Positions 58,180 to 64,000 of a stretch of 64,000 bases of DNA are shown one piece after another (positions within the stretch are counted from its first letter, which is position 1; every line of letters starts with the position of its first letter). The notes under the pieces were generated by a model. That model saw only the letters and a list, made by a program, of their open reading frames with translations. It did no database searches and was not told the origin of the DNA. The DNA is from a virus, in the IMG/VR virus record IMGVR_UViG_3300006914_000013, positions 1 to 64,000 of that record, one strand, 5' to 3'. The translations under genes and the position numbers were made by a program.

Positions 58180-58800
58180 TCACCCCTTCGGGAAAAAGTC
58201 GCGGATGTCCGCGTGCATCGACCCGAGCGTCATCATGAACAGCGCCGCGTCGACGCCGTGCAGGTTGAGCGACGGCACTAGGCTGTTCTGCGGGGCGATC
58301 GCCGTGGAGCAGAAGAACGGGTCGTCGGCCATGTTGAAGTGCAACCGGCAGGCCAGCGGCCGAACCTCGTAGATCGAGCAGCGCCCACCCTTCAAGAAGG
58401 TGCAGGGCACGCCAAAGTATTTGTCCTGGATGGCCACGACATCCGCCGGAAACGCGCCGGTCTTCACCGGCTTGCGCCCGATCACTTCGCCGATGCGCCG
58501 CGCTTCGACATCCGACATCAGCACGGCGATGTTGCAGCAATGACTACAGCCCTTGCGGCAGGCGGTGAACGGCAGGATTTCTTCGCTGGCCTCATCCACC
58601 AGCTTGACCAGCTTGTTGTAACGAATGCGCTGGCTCAGTGGCAGTCGCGCTATCTCCATCGCTTCATCGCCGAGGCGGCCCGCTGCGGCGGTCTTGGCGT
58701 TCAGGCGGGCGACGTTGACTTGGGCTTGGGCCTCGGCCTGCTCGCGCAGGGCGGGCAGTTGCTCAACCGGGATCAGGGTCGCAGGGTCGGGGCGTTTCAT
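58180..58800 (-). CDS. YkgJ-type cysteine-cluster protein
   Basis: 206 residues from ATG 58800 behind GGAGGA. The hallmark cluster is CRKGCSHCCNIAV, then GVPCTFLKGGRCSIYEVRPL and ACRLHF, followed by another Cys near 170. The eight-Cys pattern is that of the YkgJ family, thought to bind an Fe-S cluster or zinc. The N-terminal 90 residues are helical and variable. Function in phages is unknown; redox sensing or tRNA/protein modification have been proposed for the family, without proof here. Confidence 0.82.
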   Translation of the reverse strand: MKRPDPATLIPVEQLPALREQAEAQAQVNVARLNAKTAAAGRLGDEAMEIARLPLSQRIRYNKLVKLVDEASEEILPFTACRKGCSHCCNIAVLMSDVEARRIGEVIGRKPVKTGAFPADVVAIQDKYFGVPCTFLKGGRCSIYEVRPLACRLHFNMADDPFFCSTAIAPQNSLVPSLNLHGVDAALFMMTLGSMHADIRDFFPKG

Positions 58801-59126
58801 GCCTTGTCCTCCACCCACCAGACGCTCTCGATTTCCAGCAGCGGGTCACCGTGGCGCGGGTGCCCTTCCTCCATCTTGCCGGTGGCTTTGCTGCGGTACG
58901 GCGGGTTATCGAAGCGGGTCAGCGTGACACCGGCCACCCCGTTGGCTTCCAGCAAGCCCTTGGCCTGGCGCAGGCGGCTGGCCTGTTCCTCCCGGGGCAG
59001 CCCGGTGGGCGCTTCCAGGTACACGGTGCAGAAGTGCCCGCCGTGGCGGCGGGTGTCGATGGTCAGGCCCAGGTGTTCGGCCTCGCGTCTTATTTCAGCG
59101 ACGACTTCAGCGTCAGTCAGAGACAT
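58797..59126 (-). CDS. Hypothetical protein
   Basis: 109 residues. Starts MSLTDAEVVAEIRREAEHLG; beta-alpha-type middle (HFCTVYLEAPTGLPREEQAS), ends with a Trp-rich acidic strand. ATGA overlap with the YkgJ-like gene, suggesting a functional pair. No family recognised. Confidence 0.6.
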   Translation of the reverse strand: MSLTDAEVVAEIRREAEHLGLTIDTRRHGGHFCTVYLEAPTGLPREEQASRLRQAKGLLEANGVAGVTLTRFDNPPYRSKATGKMEEGHPRHGDPLLEIESVWWVEDKA

Positions 59127-59157
59127 GGCAGTTTCTCTCAGGGGTAAGGGGCGGCGG

Positions 59158-59176
59158 GGTAAACCGGCAGTTTACC
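59158..59176 (-). promoter_or_regulatory. Short perfect hairpin between operon genes
   Basis: GGTAAAC (59158-59164) pairs with GTTTACC (59170-59176), five-base loop, no T-run. It lies in the 87-base gap between two small genes and could be an mRNA stability element. Confidence 0.4.
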
Positions 59177-59213
59177 AGCCGCGTCCGGGGTGGGTGGAAC
59201 AACTGTCGAGCGG

Positions 59214-59612
59214 TCAGGCCGTGGCCTGTAGCGCGGGCGGGCTGGTGTTCTGGAACGGCTTTTCCCAGGTGCCGAAGGTCAGGTCGATGTAATGCCCCAC
59301 GTCGAAGTAGTCGGTCATGGGGTCGCTGTTGTCGTGGTTGTCGTGGTTCATCGCGTCGATGATCTTGCCAACCTGCTCGCGCAGGGCTTCGTCTTTGATG
59401 TGGTCCTTGTACCAACAGGTGTTGACGTTGTAGTAGGTCTCGTTGCGCAGGGGCTGGCCCATCAGGCCCAGTACGTCGACCGGCGCGGAATACACGGTGC
59501 AGATCAGCGTGCTGTGGTGCCGCACCCTCAGGCTGTACTTCCAGTCTTTGGGGATCACCTCTTTCAGCAGTTTGGCGATTTCGGCTTTGTGCGCCTGGCT
59601 CATGTAGGCCAT
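59214..59612 (-). CDS. LPD29-like phage protein
   Basis: 132 residues. The start MAYMSQAHKAEIAKLLKEVI and SLRVRHHSTLICTVYSAPVD correspond to a short conserved phage and mobile-element domain I know as LPD29-like. A helical C-terminal part with repeated Asn/Asp/His (MNHDNHDNSDPMTDYFDVGH) is followed by a Trp-containing tail. Function unknown. Preceded by a hairpin leader shared with the next gene upstream. Confidence 0.55.
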   Translation of the reverse strand: MAYMSQAHKAEIAKLLKEVIPKDWKYSLRVRHHSTLICTVYSAPVDVLGLMGQPLRNETYYNVNTCWYKDHIKDEALREQVGKIIDAMNHDNHDNSDPMTDYFDVGHYIDLTFGTWEKPFQNTSPPALQATA

Positions 59613-59639
59613 GACGTTCTCCTTTGTACGGGCGTGAGC

Positions 59640-59666
59640 GGGCCTGCCGGGATGGTTGGCTGGCCC
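59640..59666 (-). repeat. Leader hairpin, copy 1
   Basis: On minus: GGGCC-A-GCC pairs with GGC-A-GGCCC, an eight-pair stem with one A-A mismatch and a nine-base loop. Lies 28 bases before the start of the LPD29-like gene. A second copy with the same stem and a different loop lies at 60112-60137. Confidence 0.6.
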
Positions 59667-59696
59667 GCGGGGGTGGGGTTTCAGGGGTGTGGGGCG

Positions 59697-60083
59697 TCAG
59701 GCTTTCTTGTAGTAGCGTTCCGCGTCCGTCTCTTTCAACTTGTAGCGCTTGCCCTCGGCGTTCTCGATGATCCACGGGTATTCCGAACTGCGGCTGTTGT
59801 ACTTGACCAGGCGGCTGACGCCGATGCGCGGGATGTCAGGGCGCAGGGCCGGGTCGAGGCCGTACATCGTGGCGTACTGGATCGCCATGGTTTCTTCCAT
59901 GCTCATCTTGCCCTTCACCTGGAATTCCACCTTGAGCGAGCAGGAACCCTCGGAAAAGCTGATGTTGCCCGGCTTGACCTCGATCATCGGGTCAAGGTCT
60001 TTGAGCGCCACGTCCACCATGGCGCGCAGCAGTTTCAGGTTGGCCTTGTTGAAGCCGTCTTTGAATGCGGAAGTGTCTGACAT
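59697..60083 (-). CDS. Hypothetical protein
   Basis: 128 residues. Begins MSDTSAFKDGFNKANLKLLR; central PGNISFSEGSCSLKVEFQVK and an ending SSEYPWIIENAEGKRYKLKE. Looks like a beta-rich domain with a helical start. AAGGAG precedes the ATG. Family unknown. Confidence 0.6.
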   Translation of the reverse strand: MSDTSAFKDGFNKANLKLLRAMVDVALKDLDPMIEVKPGNISFSEGSCSLKVEFQVKGKMSMEETMAIQYATMYGLDPALRPDIPRIGVSRLVKYNSRSSEYPWIIENAEGKRYKLKETDAERYYKKA

Positions 60084-60111
60084 GGTGTTTCTCCTTTCTA
60101 CAGGCAGGGGT

Positions 60112-60137
60112 GGGCCTGCCGGGGTGTTGGCTGGCCC
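60112..60137 (-). repeat. Leader hairpin, copy 2
   Basis: Same mismatch-containing stem as the element at 59640-59666, loop of eight. It precedes the 59697-60083 gene by 28 bases, the same distance as copy 1 from its gene. The conservation of stem but not loop suggests a selected RNA structure. Confidence 0.6.
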
Positions 60138-60170
60138 ATAAGGTTGGGGGTTTACGGGGTGCGGCGGGGG

Positions 60171-60566
60171 TTACTCGGGGTTAGCCAGATCCACCTTTGT
60201 GGTCTCGCCGGTGAGGGAGTCAACCACGGTGAACACGCAGGCGGTGTCCGGTTCGCCTAAGCGGATGCGCGACTGGAAGTAAGCGTCCGCCGCGTCCTGC
60301 GCCGCCATCCTTGGGTTGTCGGCTTCCTGGTCCACTTCCCAGCGCACCACGTACTCTGGAACGGTGCGGCAGTCGTCCGCGTCGAGGTTGAAGAACCAGG
60401 CGTTGGCGCTGTGGCCACAGTCCTGACAGGTCATGGGGGATTCCGCGTCAAACTCATGGTCGCCGTCGATTTCGGTTTCGAAGTTGTCCGCAGATTGAAT
60501 CAGGTTGGCGGTGGTCATGATGGCCACCTGCAAGCTGGTTGATTTGCATTTTGGGCATTGCCACAT
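60171..60566 (-). CDS. Zinc-ribbon protein
   Basis: 131 residues with two CxxC knuckles, CPKCKS (4-9) and CQDCGHS (near 47), separated by an acidic insert. The second half is hydrophilic. Zinc ribbons of this layout often bind nucleic acid or act as RNA polymerase partners. No further assignment. Confidence 0.65.
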   Translation of the reverse strand: MWQCPKCKSTSLQVAIMTTANLIQSADNFETEIDGDHEFDAESPMTCQDCGHSANAWFFNLDADDCRTVPEYVVRWEVDQEADNPRMAAQDAADAYFQSRIRLGEPDTACVFTVVDSLTGETTKVDLANPE

Positions 60567-60589
60567 GGTTGCGATCCTCTAGGGGTGGG

Positions 60590-60784
60590 TTAGTTACTGG
60601 CGCGCTCGGCGAACCAGGCTTGCGCCGCCGGTTCGCATTCTTCCAGGGTGTCGACGGCGCCGACGTAGTCCAGACATTCCTCGCTGGCGAACAGCTCATA
60701 GACCGGCACGGTGGGGTCGTACACGGCCCACACCTCCAGCCCGTTCTTGCGGCCGTCCGTGGCAATCAGGATTGGCTTGTTCAT
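60590..60784 (-). CDS. Small hypothetical protein
   Basis: 64 residues from ATG 60784, overlapping the upstream stop (ATGA). MNKPILIATDGRKNGLEVWA then an acidic helix. Alpha/beta, unknown role. Confidence 0.55.
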   Translation of the reverse strand: MNKPILIATDGRKNGLEVWAVYDPTVPVYELFASEECLDYVGAVDTLEECEPAAQAWFAERASN

Positions 60785-61071
60785 GCCGAGTCCTCCGGCA
60801 GTTTGATCAGCAGGGTCACGCCGTGGCGGCTGCCGCCGAGCCCGGAACGGCACAGCTCGCATTCCTGCCAGCTGAACTCGTCGTTGCCGTAGCCTTCGGG
60901 GTCGTCCTCGGTCGGGGCGACCCCACAGTTGAAGTGGGCGTCTTTGCCGTCCACTTCCCGGGCGATCGCCTCGGTAAACTCGCTCTCCTGGCGATCCTCG
61001 GGCACATCGCCGTTGGCGATGTACAGCAGGCAGTCTTGGCAGACGCTGTATTCGATGGTGTCGAAGTTCAT
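60781..61071 (-). CDS. Small Cys-rich, zinc-finger-like protein
   Basis: 96 residues from ATG 61071 behind GGAGGGG. CQDC near 12, CGV and CELC near 74 could hold one zinc; the remainder is acidic (DVPEDRQESEFTEAIARE). Similar short finger proteins recur in phage early regions. Not assigned further. Confidence 0.6.
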   Translation of the reverse strand: MNFDTIEYSVCQDCLLYIANGDVPEDRQESEFTEAIAREVDGKDAHFNCGVAPTEDDPEGYGNDEFSWQECELCRSGLGGSRHGVTLLIKLPEDSA

Positions 61072-61349
61072 GGTTGACCCCTCCAGGCCAAGTATCTGGC
61101 TTTCTGTTCGTCGCTGAGCCAGTGGCCCCGGTCCAGCTTGTCGACCCACACATCCCCGTCCGCGTCCACGCTGGCGGTGATGCAGTTGAACCATTCGCAG
61201 ATCCCGTCCTCGTCGTCCGGGGTGATGGTCACCTCAACCAGCGCGTCAAACTGCGCCTGCTGGTCGCCTTCCCAGTCAGACATTTCAGAGCGCCAGTTGT
61301 CCTCAGTGTCGACCGAGCCGGTGGCGGTGTTCATCAGGTAACGGGTCAT
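61068..61349 (-). CDS. Hypothetical acidic protein
   Basis: 93 residues, strongly acidic (VTITPDDEDGICEWFNCITA) and rich in Trp. Negative charge and small size would suit a DNA-mimic anti-defence protein, but nothing in the sequence proves it. Coupled by ATGA to the next gene. Confidence 0.55.
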   Translation of the reverse strand: MTRYLMNTATGSVDTEDNWRSEMSDWEGDQQAQFDALVEVTITPDDEDGICEWFNCITASVDADGDVWVDKLDRGHWLSDEQKARYLAWRGQP

Positions 61350-61350
61350 G

Positions 61351-61908
61351 TCACACCTCGCTGAGTGGGCCGATCCAGTAGCCCTTGACGGTGACGCTGC
61401 CCTTCTCTTGCAGTTCCTTCGTCGCCGCGTCGGCCCTGGCGATGTGCGCCGGGGTCCCGCCGCCCTCGATCTGCAACAGCGTCAGGTTGAGGGCGTGCTT
61501 CTTGACGCAGCCGATCTTGCCGTTGGGTCTACGCATCCCGTAATACTCAACGCCTTTGTCCGCATCGGGGACCTCGTAGGCGTCGACGCAGATTTGCGAC
61601 GACTTGACCTTGATTTCGATGCACAGCAGGTTGGGGATTTCCAAGTAGCGCTGCAAATCGGAGAGGGGCATGTGCTCGCCGAAGTCATCGCCGCCGAACT
61701 TGGCGTGGCAGGTGTCATACCAGTCTTCATCCTTGCTCGGGTCGCAGCCCGGGAAGTAGATAATGCACTTCGGCGCCGGGTCCATGCCCAGGGACATTCC
61801 GAGGTAGGCGCCCTGATCCTTGGCGATGAACCACTGGTCTTGCTTGTGCTCGATGCCGAAATCAACCAGCTGTTGAACCTGACGTTTGGACAATTCAATG
61901 GAGTGCAT
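61351..61908 (-). CDS. DUF3085-like protein
   Basis: 185 residues. The stretch DQWFIAKDQGAYLGMS, then CIIYFPGCDPSKDEDWYDT and FGGDDFGEHMPL matches my memory of the DUF3085 pattern. The C-terminal extension (NGKIGCVKKHALNLTLL and beyond) appears separate. No known activity. One-base gap before the next gene. Confidence 0.6.
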   Translation of the reverse strand: MHSIELSKRQVQQLVDFGIEHKQDQWFIAKDQGAYLGMSLGMDPAPKCIIYFPGCDPSKDEDWYDTCHAKFGGDDFGEHMPLSDLQRYLEIPNLLCIEIKVKSSQICVDAYEVPDADKGVEYYGMRRPNGKIGCVKKHALNLTLLQIEGGGTPAHIARADAATKELQEKGSVTVKGYWIGPLSEV

Positions 61909-61971
61909 GACGGTTACCTTCTTAGGGTTGGGGGGGTGTTACGGGGGTTATCGGCACCCTGATGGGTGGGG

Positions 61972-62505
61972 TTACAGGTTAGCGGCGCCCTTGACGATGC
62001 GAATGTTCGCTTCGCGGATGATCCGGCACAGCGCCTCTTCGTGGTCGCTGCCGTCGAATTCCTGGTCGATCTTTTCGAACACGGCGTTGGCCATGTCCAT
62101 GATCTCGGTCATTTCGTTGGTGTCGCCTACCAGGGGGATGTCGAGCAGGTCCACCCACGCCACCGTCTGCCCGCCGATCCGCAAGCCGAGGATGCCCCGG
62201 ATCGGCTTCTTGGTGGTGTCCGGGGTGTAGCAGCCGGACGGGTCAGTGATCCACAGTTCGCGGCCGTCGTCGGTGTCCACGCACAGGGCCTCACAGCCGC
62301 CGCCGGTGTCGATGACCACGAAACCGTAGTCTTTCACCGGGTCCGCTTCGAAGCGTCCGCACTCGCTGATGAAGGGGTTGCGGCACTCGTCGCCTTCATG
62401 GATGAAGGCCAGCAGGTACGGGCTGTAGGCCACGCTTTCCGGCTGTTCGAACAGGTACATGCGGCCGTAGTTGGGAGTGATCAGTTTCGGGATGGAGTTT
62501 TTCAT
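61972..62505 (-). CDS. Hypothetical protein
   Basis: 177 residues, acidic, with MKNSIPKLITPNYGRMYLFE at the start and several Cys. Middle part GRELWITDPSGCYTPDTTKK and a helical end. Distinctive conserved-looking motifs but no family known to me. Preceded by a GGAATAACCCC leader. Confidence 0.6.
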   Translation of the reverse strand: MKNSIPKLITPNYGRMYLFEQPESVAYSPYLLAFIHEGDECRNPFISECGRFEADPVKDYGFVVIDTGGGCEALCVDTDDGRELWITDPSGCYTPDTTKKPIRGILGLRIGGQTVAWVDLLDIPLVGDTNEMTEIMDMANAVFEKIDQEFDGSDHEEALCRIIREANIRIVKGAANL

Positions 62506-62509
62506 GGGG

Positions 62510-63043
62510 TTATTCCTGTTCAGCGATGCGTTTGAGTTCGTCCAGGGTTACTTGCTCCAGCCACTCCGGGCCGAAGTGATTGCGCAGGTATTGCAGGTGG
62601 CCACCGTCCGCGCCGTCTTTCGGGTAGCTGGCGCGGTACCAGCAGCGGTGCAGTTCCGCCTTCCACTTGCCGCCCTCACGGTTGGCGAAGACCAGCACGG
62701 CGGCGGCCTGTTCTTTGGTCGGCCGCCGCCCGAAGGCGACCACGGGCGGCGGGGCTTTCGGCGCGTAGTCGGGGAACGACTGGCGGGCGAACTTCTGCAC
62801 GTCCGGCGGCAGGTCGTCCCACTTCACCCGTTTGCCCAGGTGCGGGCCTGGTGTGGCCGCGCCGTGCTGGCCGAAGCCTTGCGGATGGAACGGGTGCTCA
62901 CTGGCGCCGATGCTGTTGAAGGTGCCGTCGCGCTCGCGTTCTTCCTTGGCCCAGCGCGGCGGGACCACGGTGTAGCGATCCCAGGTCCCGCCGCCGTTGT
63001 CGTAGCAGCGCAGGACGGTGCCGTAGCGTTCGAAGATGGTCAT
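62510..63043 (-). CDS. Hypothetical protein
   Basis: 177 residues from ATG 63043 behind AGAGGA. MTIFERYGTVLRCYDNGGG; then a Pro-rich area (PKAPPPVVAFGRRPTKEQAA) and WKAELHRCWYRASYPKD. Basic in the middle. Several phages have short proteins of this style; function unknown. Confidence 0.6.
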   Translation of the reverse strand: MTIFERYGTVLRCYDNGGGTWDRYTVVPPRWAKEERERDGTFNSIGASEHPFHPQGFGQHGAATPGPHLGKRVKWDDLPPDVQKFARQSFPDYAPKAPPPVVAFGRRPTKEQAAAVLVFANREGGKWKAELHRCWYRASYPKDGADGGHLQYLRNHFGPEWLEQVTLDELKRIAEQE

Positions 63044-63045
63044 GG

Positions 63046-63270
63046 TCAGTCCTCTTCGGGGTGGGTTACAGACAGCTCCCACCAGCCGCGCCACATCACG
63101 CCGCCGAGGTCTTCCAGCAGTTCGCCTTCGTTGAAGCCCTCGCTGGCCAGCTGGATTGCCCGGGTAAACCCGGCTTCTTCCAGACATTCCCAGTGGCTCT
63201 TGGGTGGGTCGCTGGCGTCTTCCGGGTGCTGCCAGCGCAGGGTGATGGTGTATTTGCTTTCGTAGGCCAT
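63046..63270 (-). CDS. Small hypothetical protein
   Basis: 74 residues. MAYESKYTITLRWQHPEDAS, ends WWELSVTHPEED. Acidic, Trp-rich small domain. Two-base gap to the gene upstream. Unknown. Confidence 0.55.
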   Translation of the reverse strand: MAYESKYTITLRWQHPEDASDPPKSHWECLEEAGFTRAIQLASEGFNEGELLEDLGGVMWRGWWELSVTHPEED

Positions 63271-63272
63271 GG

Positions 63273-63548
63273 TCAGTTCTCCAGGGCGAAGCGTGGCAGG
63301 AAGTGGCCGGTCAACCGGCCGGTGGTGCGGTCGATGTGATCGCGGATGCCGCAGGCGTCATGCAGGAAGTTGAAATTGTTGGAGGAATAGAGCGCCACCA
63401 GATCCAGCGGGCAGCCGTTGGCGTGGCAGGCGGTGAAGTCCATGGAGGCTTCCTGCCAATCGGCCTTGGGGTAGAACGCGCAATAGCGCCGGGTGATGTC
63501 ATGCAGCAGCTTGGCGTCCCCCTCGGTGACCTCGAAATTGACGGTCAT
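63273..63548 (-). CDS. Conserved phage protein, DUF6874-like
   Basis: 91 residues. MTVNFEVTEGDAKLLHDITR followed by MDFTACHANGCPLDLVAL, FNFLHDACGIRDHIDR and TGHFLPRF. This arrangement of ACHANGCPL and HDIDR-like motifs is shared by many short phage proteins; from memory it is DUF6874. Cys and His could bind a metal. ATGA overlap with the gene upstream. Confidence 0.6.
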   Translation of the reverse strand: MTVNFEVTEGDAKLLHDITRRYCAFYPKADWQEASMDFTACHANGCPLDLVALYSSNNFNFLHDACGIRDHIDRTTGRLTGHFLPRFALEN

Positions 63549-64000
63549 GGCTTGTTCGCTCCCACAGGGGCCGAGGCAGGGGCCAGCCCGGCTTCGGCTT
63601 CCTTGGCCAAGGCGCGCAGCACGTCGACCGGCTTGGTGTAGATCGAGGTCGGCGAGCCGCTGGCGATCAGGTCGGCCTTGCTGCGGGCGCCTTCGGCGAT
63701 GTCGCGCAGGCGTTTCTCCAGATCCGCGATCCGGGCCGGAGTGGCCAGCCGATCAAGGCGAAACGATGCCTCGGGAAAGCGTTGTTTCTCGGCAGCCAGC
63801 ACGCTGCGCGCCTCGGCTTCGGTGTACAGCGGGACCAGCACCGGGTCGGTGGTCAGGGGCAGCGGCCCCTCGTCGTCTTCGTCGCTGCGCTGTTGCAACC
63901 AAGTGGGGCGCGGCAAGCCGTACAGCGCAATGGCGTACTCCCGGGGTAGGGTGTTATGGGTCGGCCCGGTGTCCTCGTCGTCGACCAACTCGTCCACGAA
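63545..64000 (-). CDS. Hypothetical protein (N-terminus may lie beyond the window)
   Basis: At least 151 codons open to the window edge. A GTG at 63995-63997 could be the start, but the frame stays open to base 64000, so the true N-terminus is unknown. Acidic first part (DELVDDEDTGPTHNTLPREY), a helical second part ending in SAPVGANKP. No family recognised. Confidence 0.55.
   Translation of the reverse strand, partial: FVDELVDDEDTGPTHNTLPREYAIALYGLPRPTWLQQRSDEDDEGPLPLTTDPVLVPLYTEAEARSVLAAEKQRFPEASFRLDRLATPARIADLEKRLRDIAEGARSKADLIASGSPTSIYTKPVDVLRALAKEAEAGLAPASAPVGANKP

Overview
The window looks like a large part of the genome of a tailed phage (siphovirus type) that infects Pseudomonas. Evidence for a phage is a full head-and-tail gene order: GpA-type terminase, portal, S49 protease/scaffold, major capsid protein, tail tube, a 2204-residue tape measure protein, tail hub and fibres. 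No sheath gene is seen, so a long non-contractile tail is expected. Evidence for a Pseudomonas host is uniformly high GC and virus-encoded relatives of two typical Pseudomonas regulators, RsmA/CsrA and MvaT. From memory the layout recalls YuA-like siphoviruses, but I could not test this. No integrase, tRNA gene or CRISPR array was seen. Both ends of the window cut through genes.

Layout. 1-1449 (minus strand): a small cluster ending upstream in csrA. 1450-2505: noncoding DNA with a probable small RNA (about 2058-2168) and many hairpins. 2506-4145 (plus): small genes plus a GH108 endolysin. 4136-4776 (minus): two small genes, one a membrane protein. 4780-4948: a putative promoter and a strongly structured leader. 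4949-33402 (plus): the late operon, in the order terminase, head, connector, tail, fibres, holin. 33380-48086 (minus): replication and recombination. It encodes an XRE-like regulator, a primase-helicase, an SF2 helicase, a possible ssDNA-binding protein, a three-domain DNA polymerase I, a Dda/RecD-like helicase, a PD-(D/E)XK nuclease, and SbcD- and SbcC-like proteins. 48234-64000 (mostly minus): about 35 small accessory genes. These include an Arc-like repressor, two tandem MvaT-like silencers, a C5 DNA methyltransferase with a second long gene nested inside it in another frame, a ParF/ParG-like partition pair, a YkgJ-type cysteine-cluster protein and many short conserved phage proteins.

How the parts fit together. 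The right-hand minus-strand operons probably act early: regulation, DNA methylation, partition, then replication. The plus-strand operon is the late morphogenesis block. CsrA and the MvaT pair suggest the phage works at two levels of host control, mRNA translation and xenogeneic silencing. The ParA/ribbon-helix-helix pair, next to repeated GTGAATTC-type sites, raises the possibility of an extrachromosomal, plasmid-like prophage. No replication initiator of plasmid type was recognised, so this remains a hypothesis. The most unusual findings are the nested reading frame within the methyltransferase gene, the tandem MvaT paralogues together with csrA, the partition cassette with its repeats, and two structured RNA elements near 2.1 kb and 4.85 kb.
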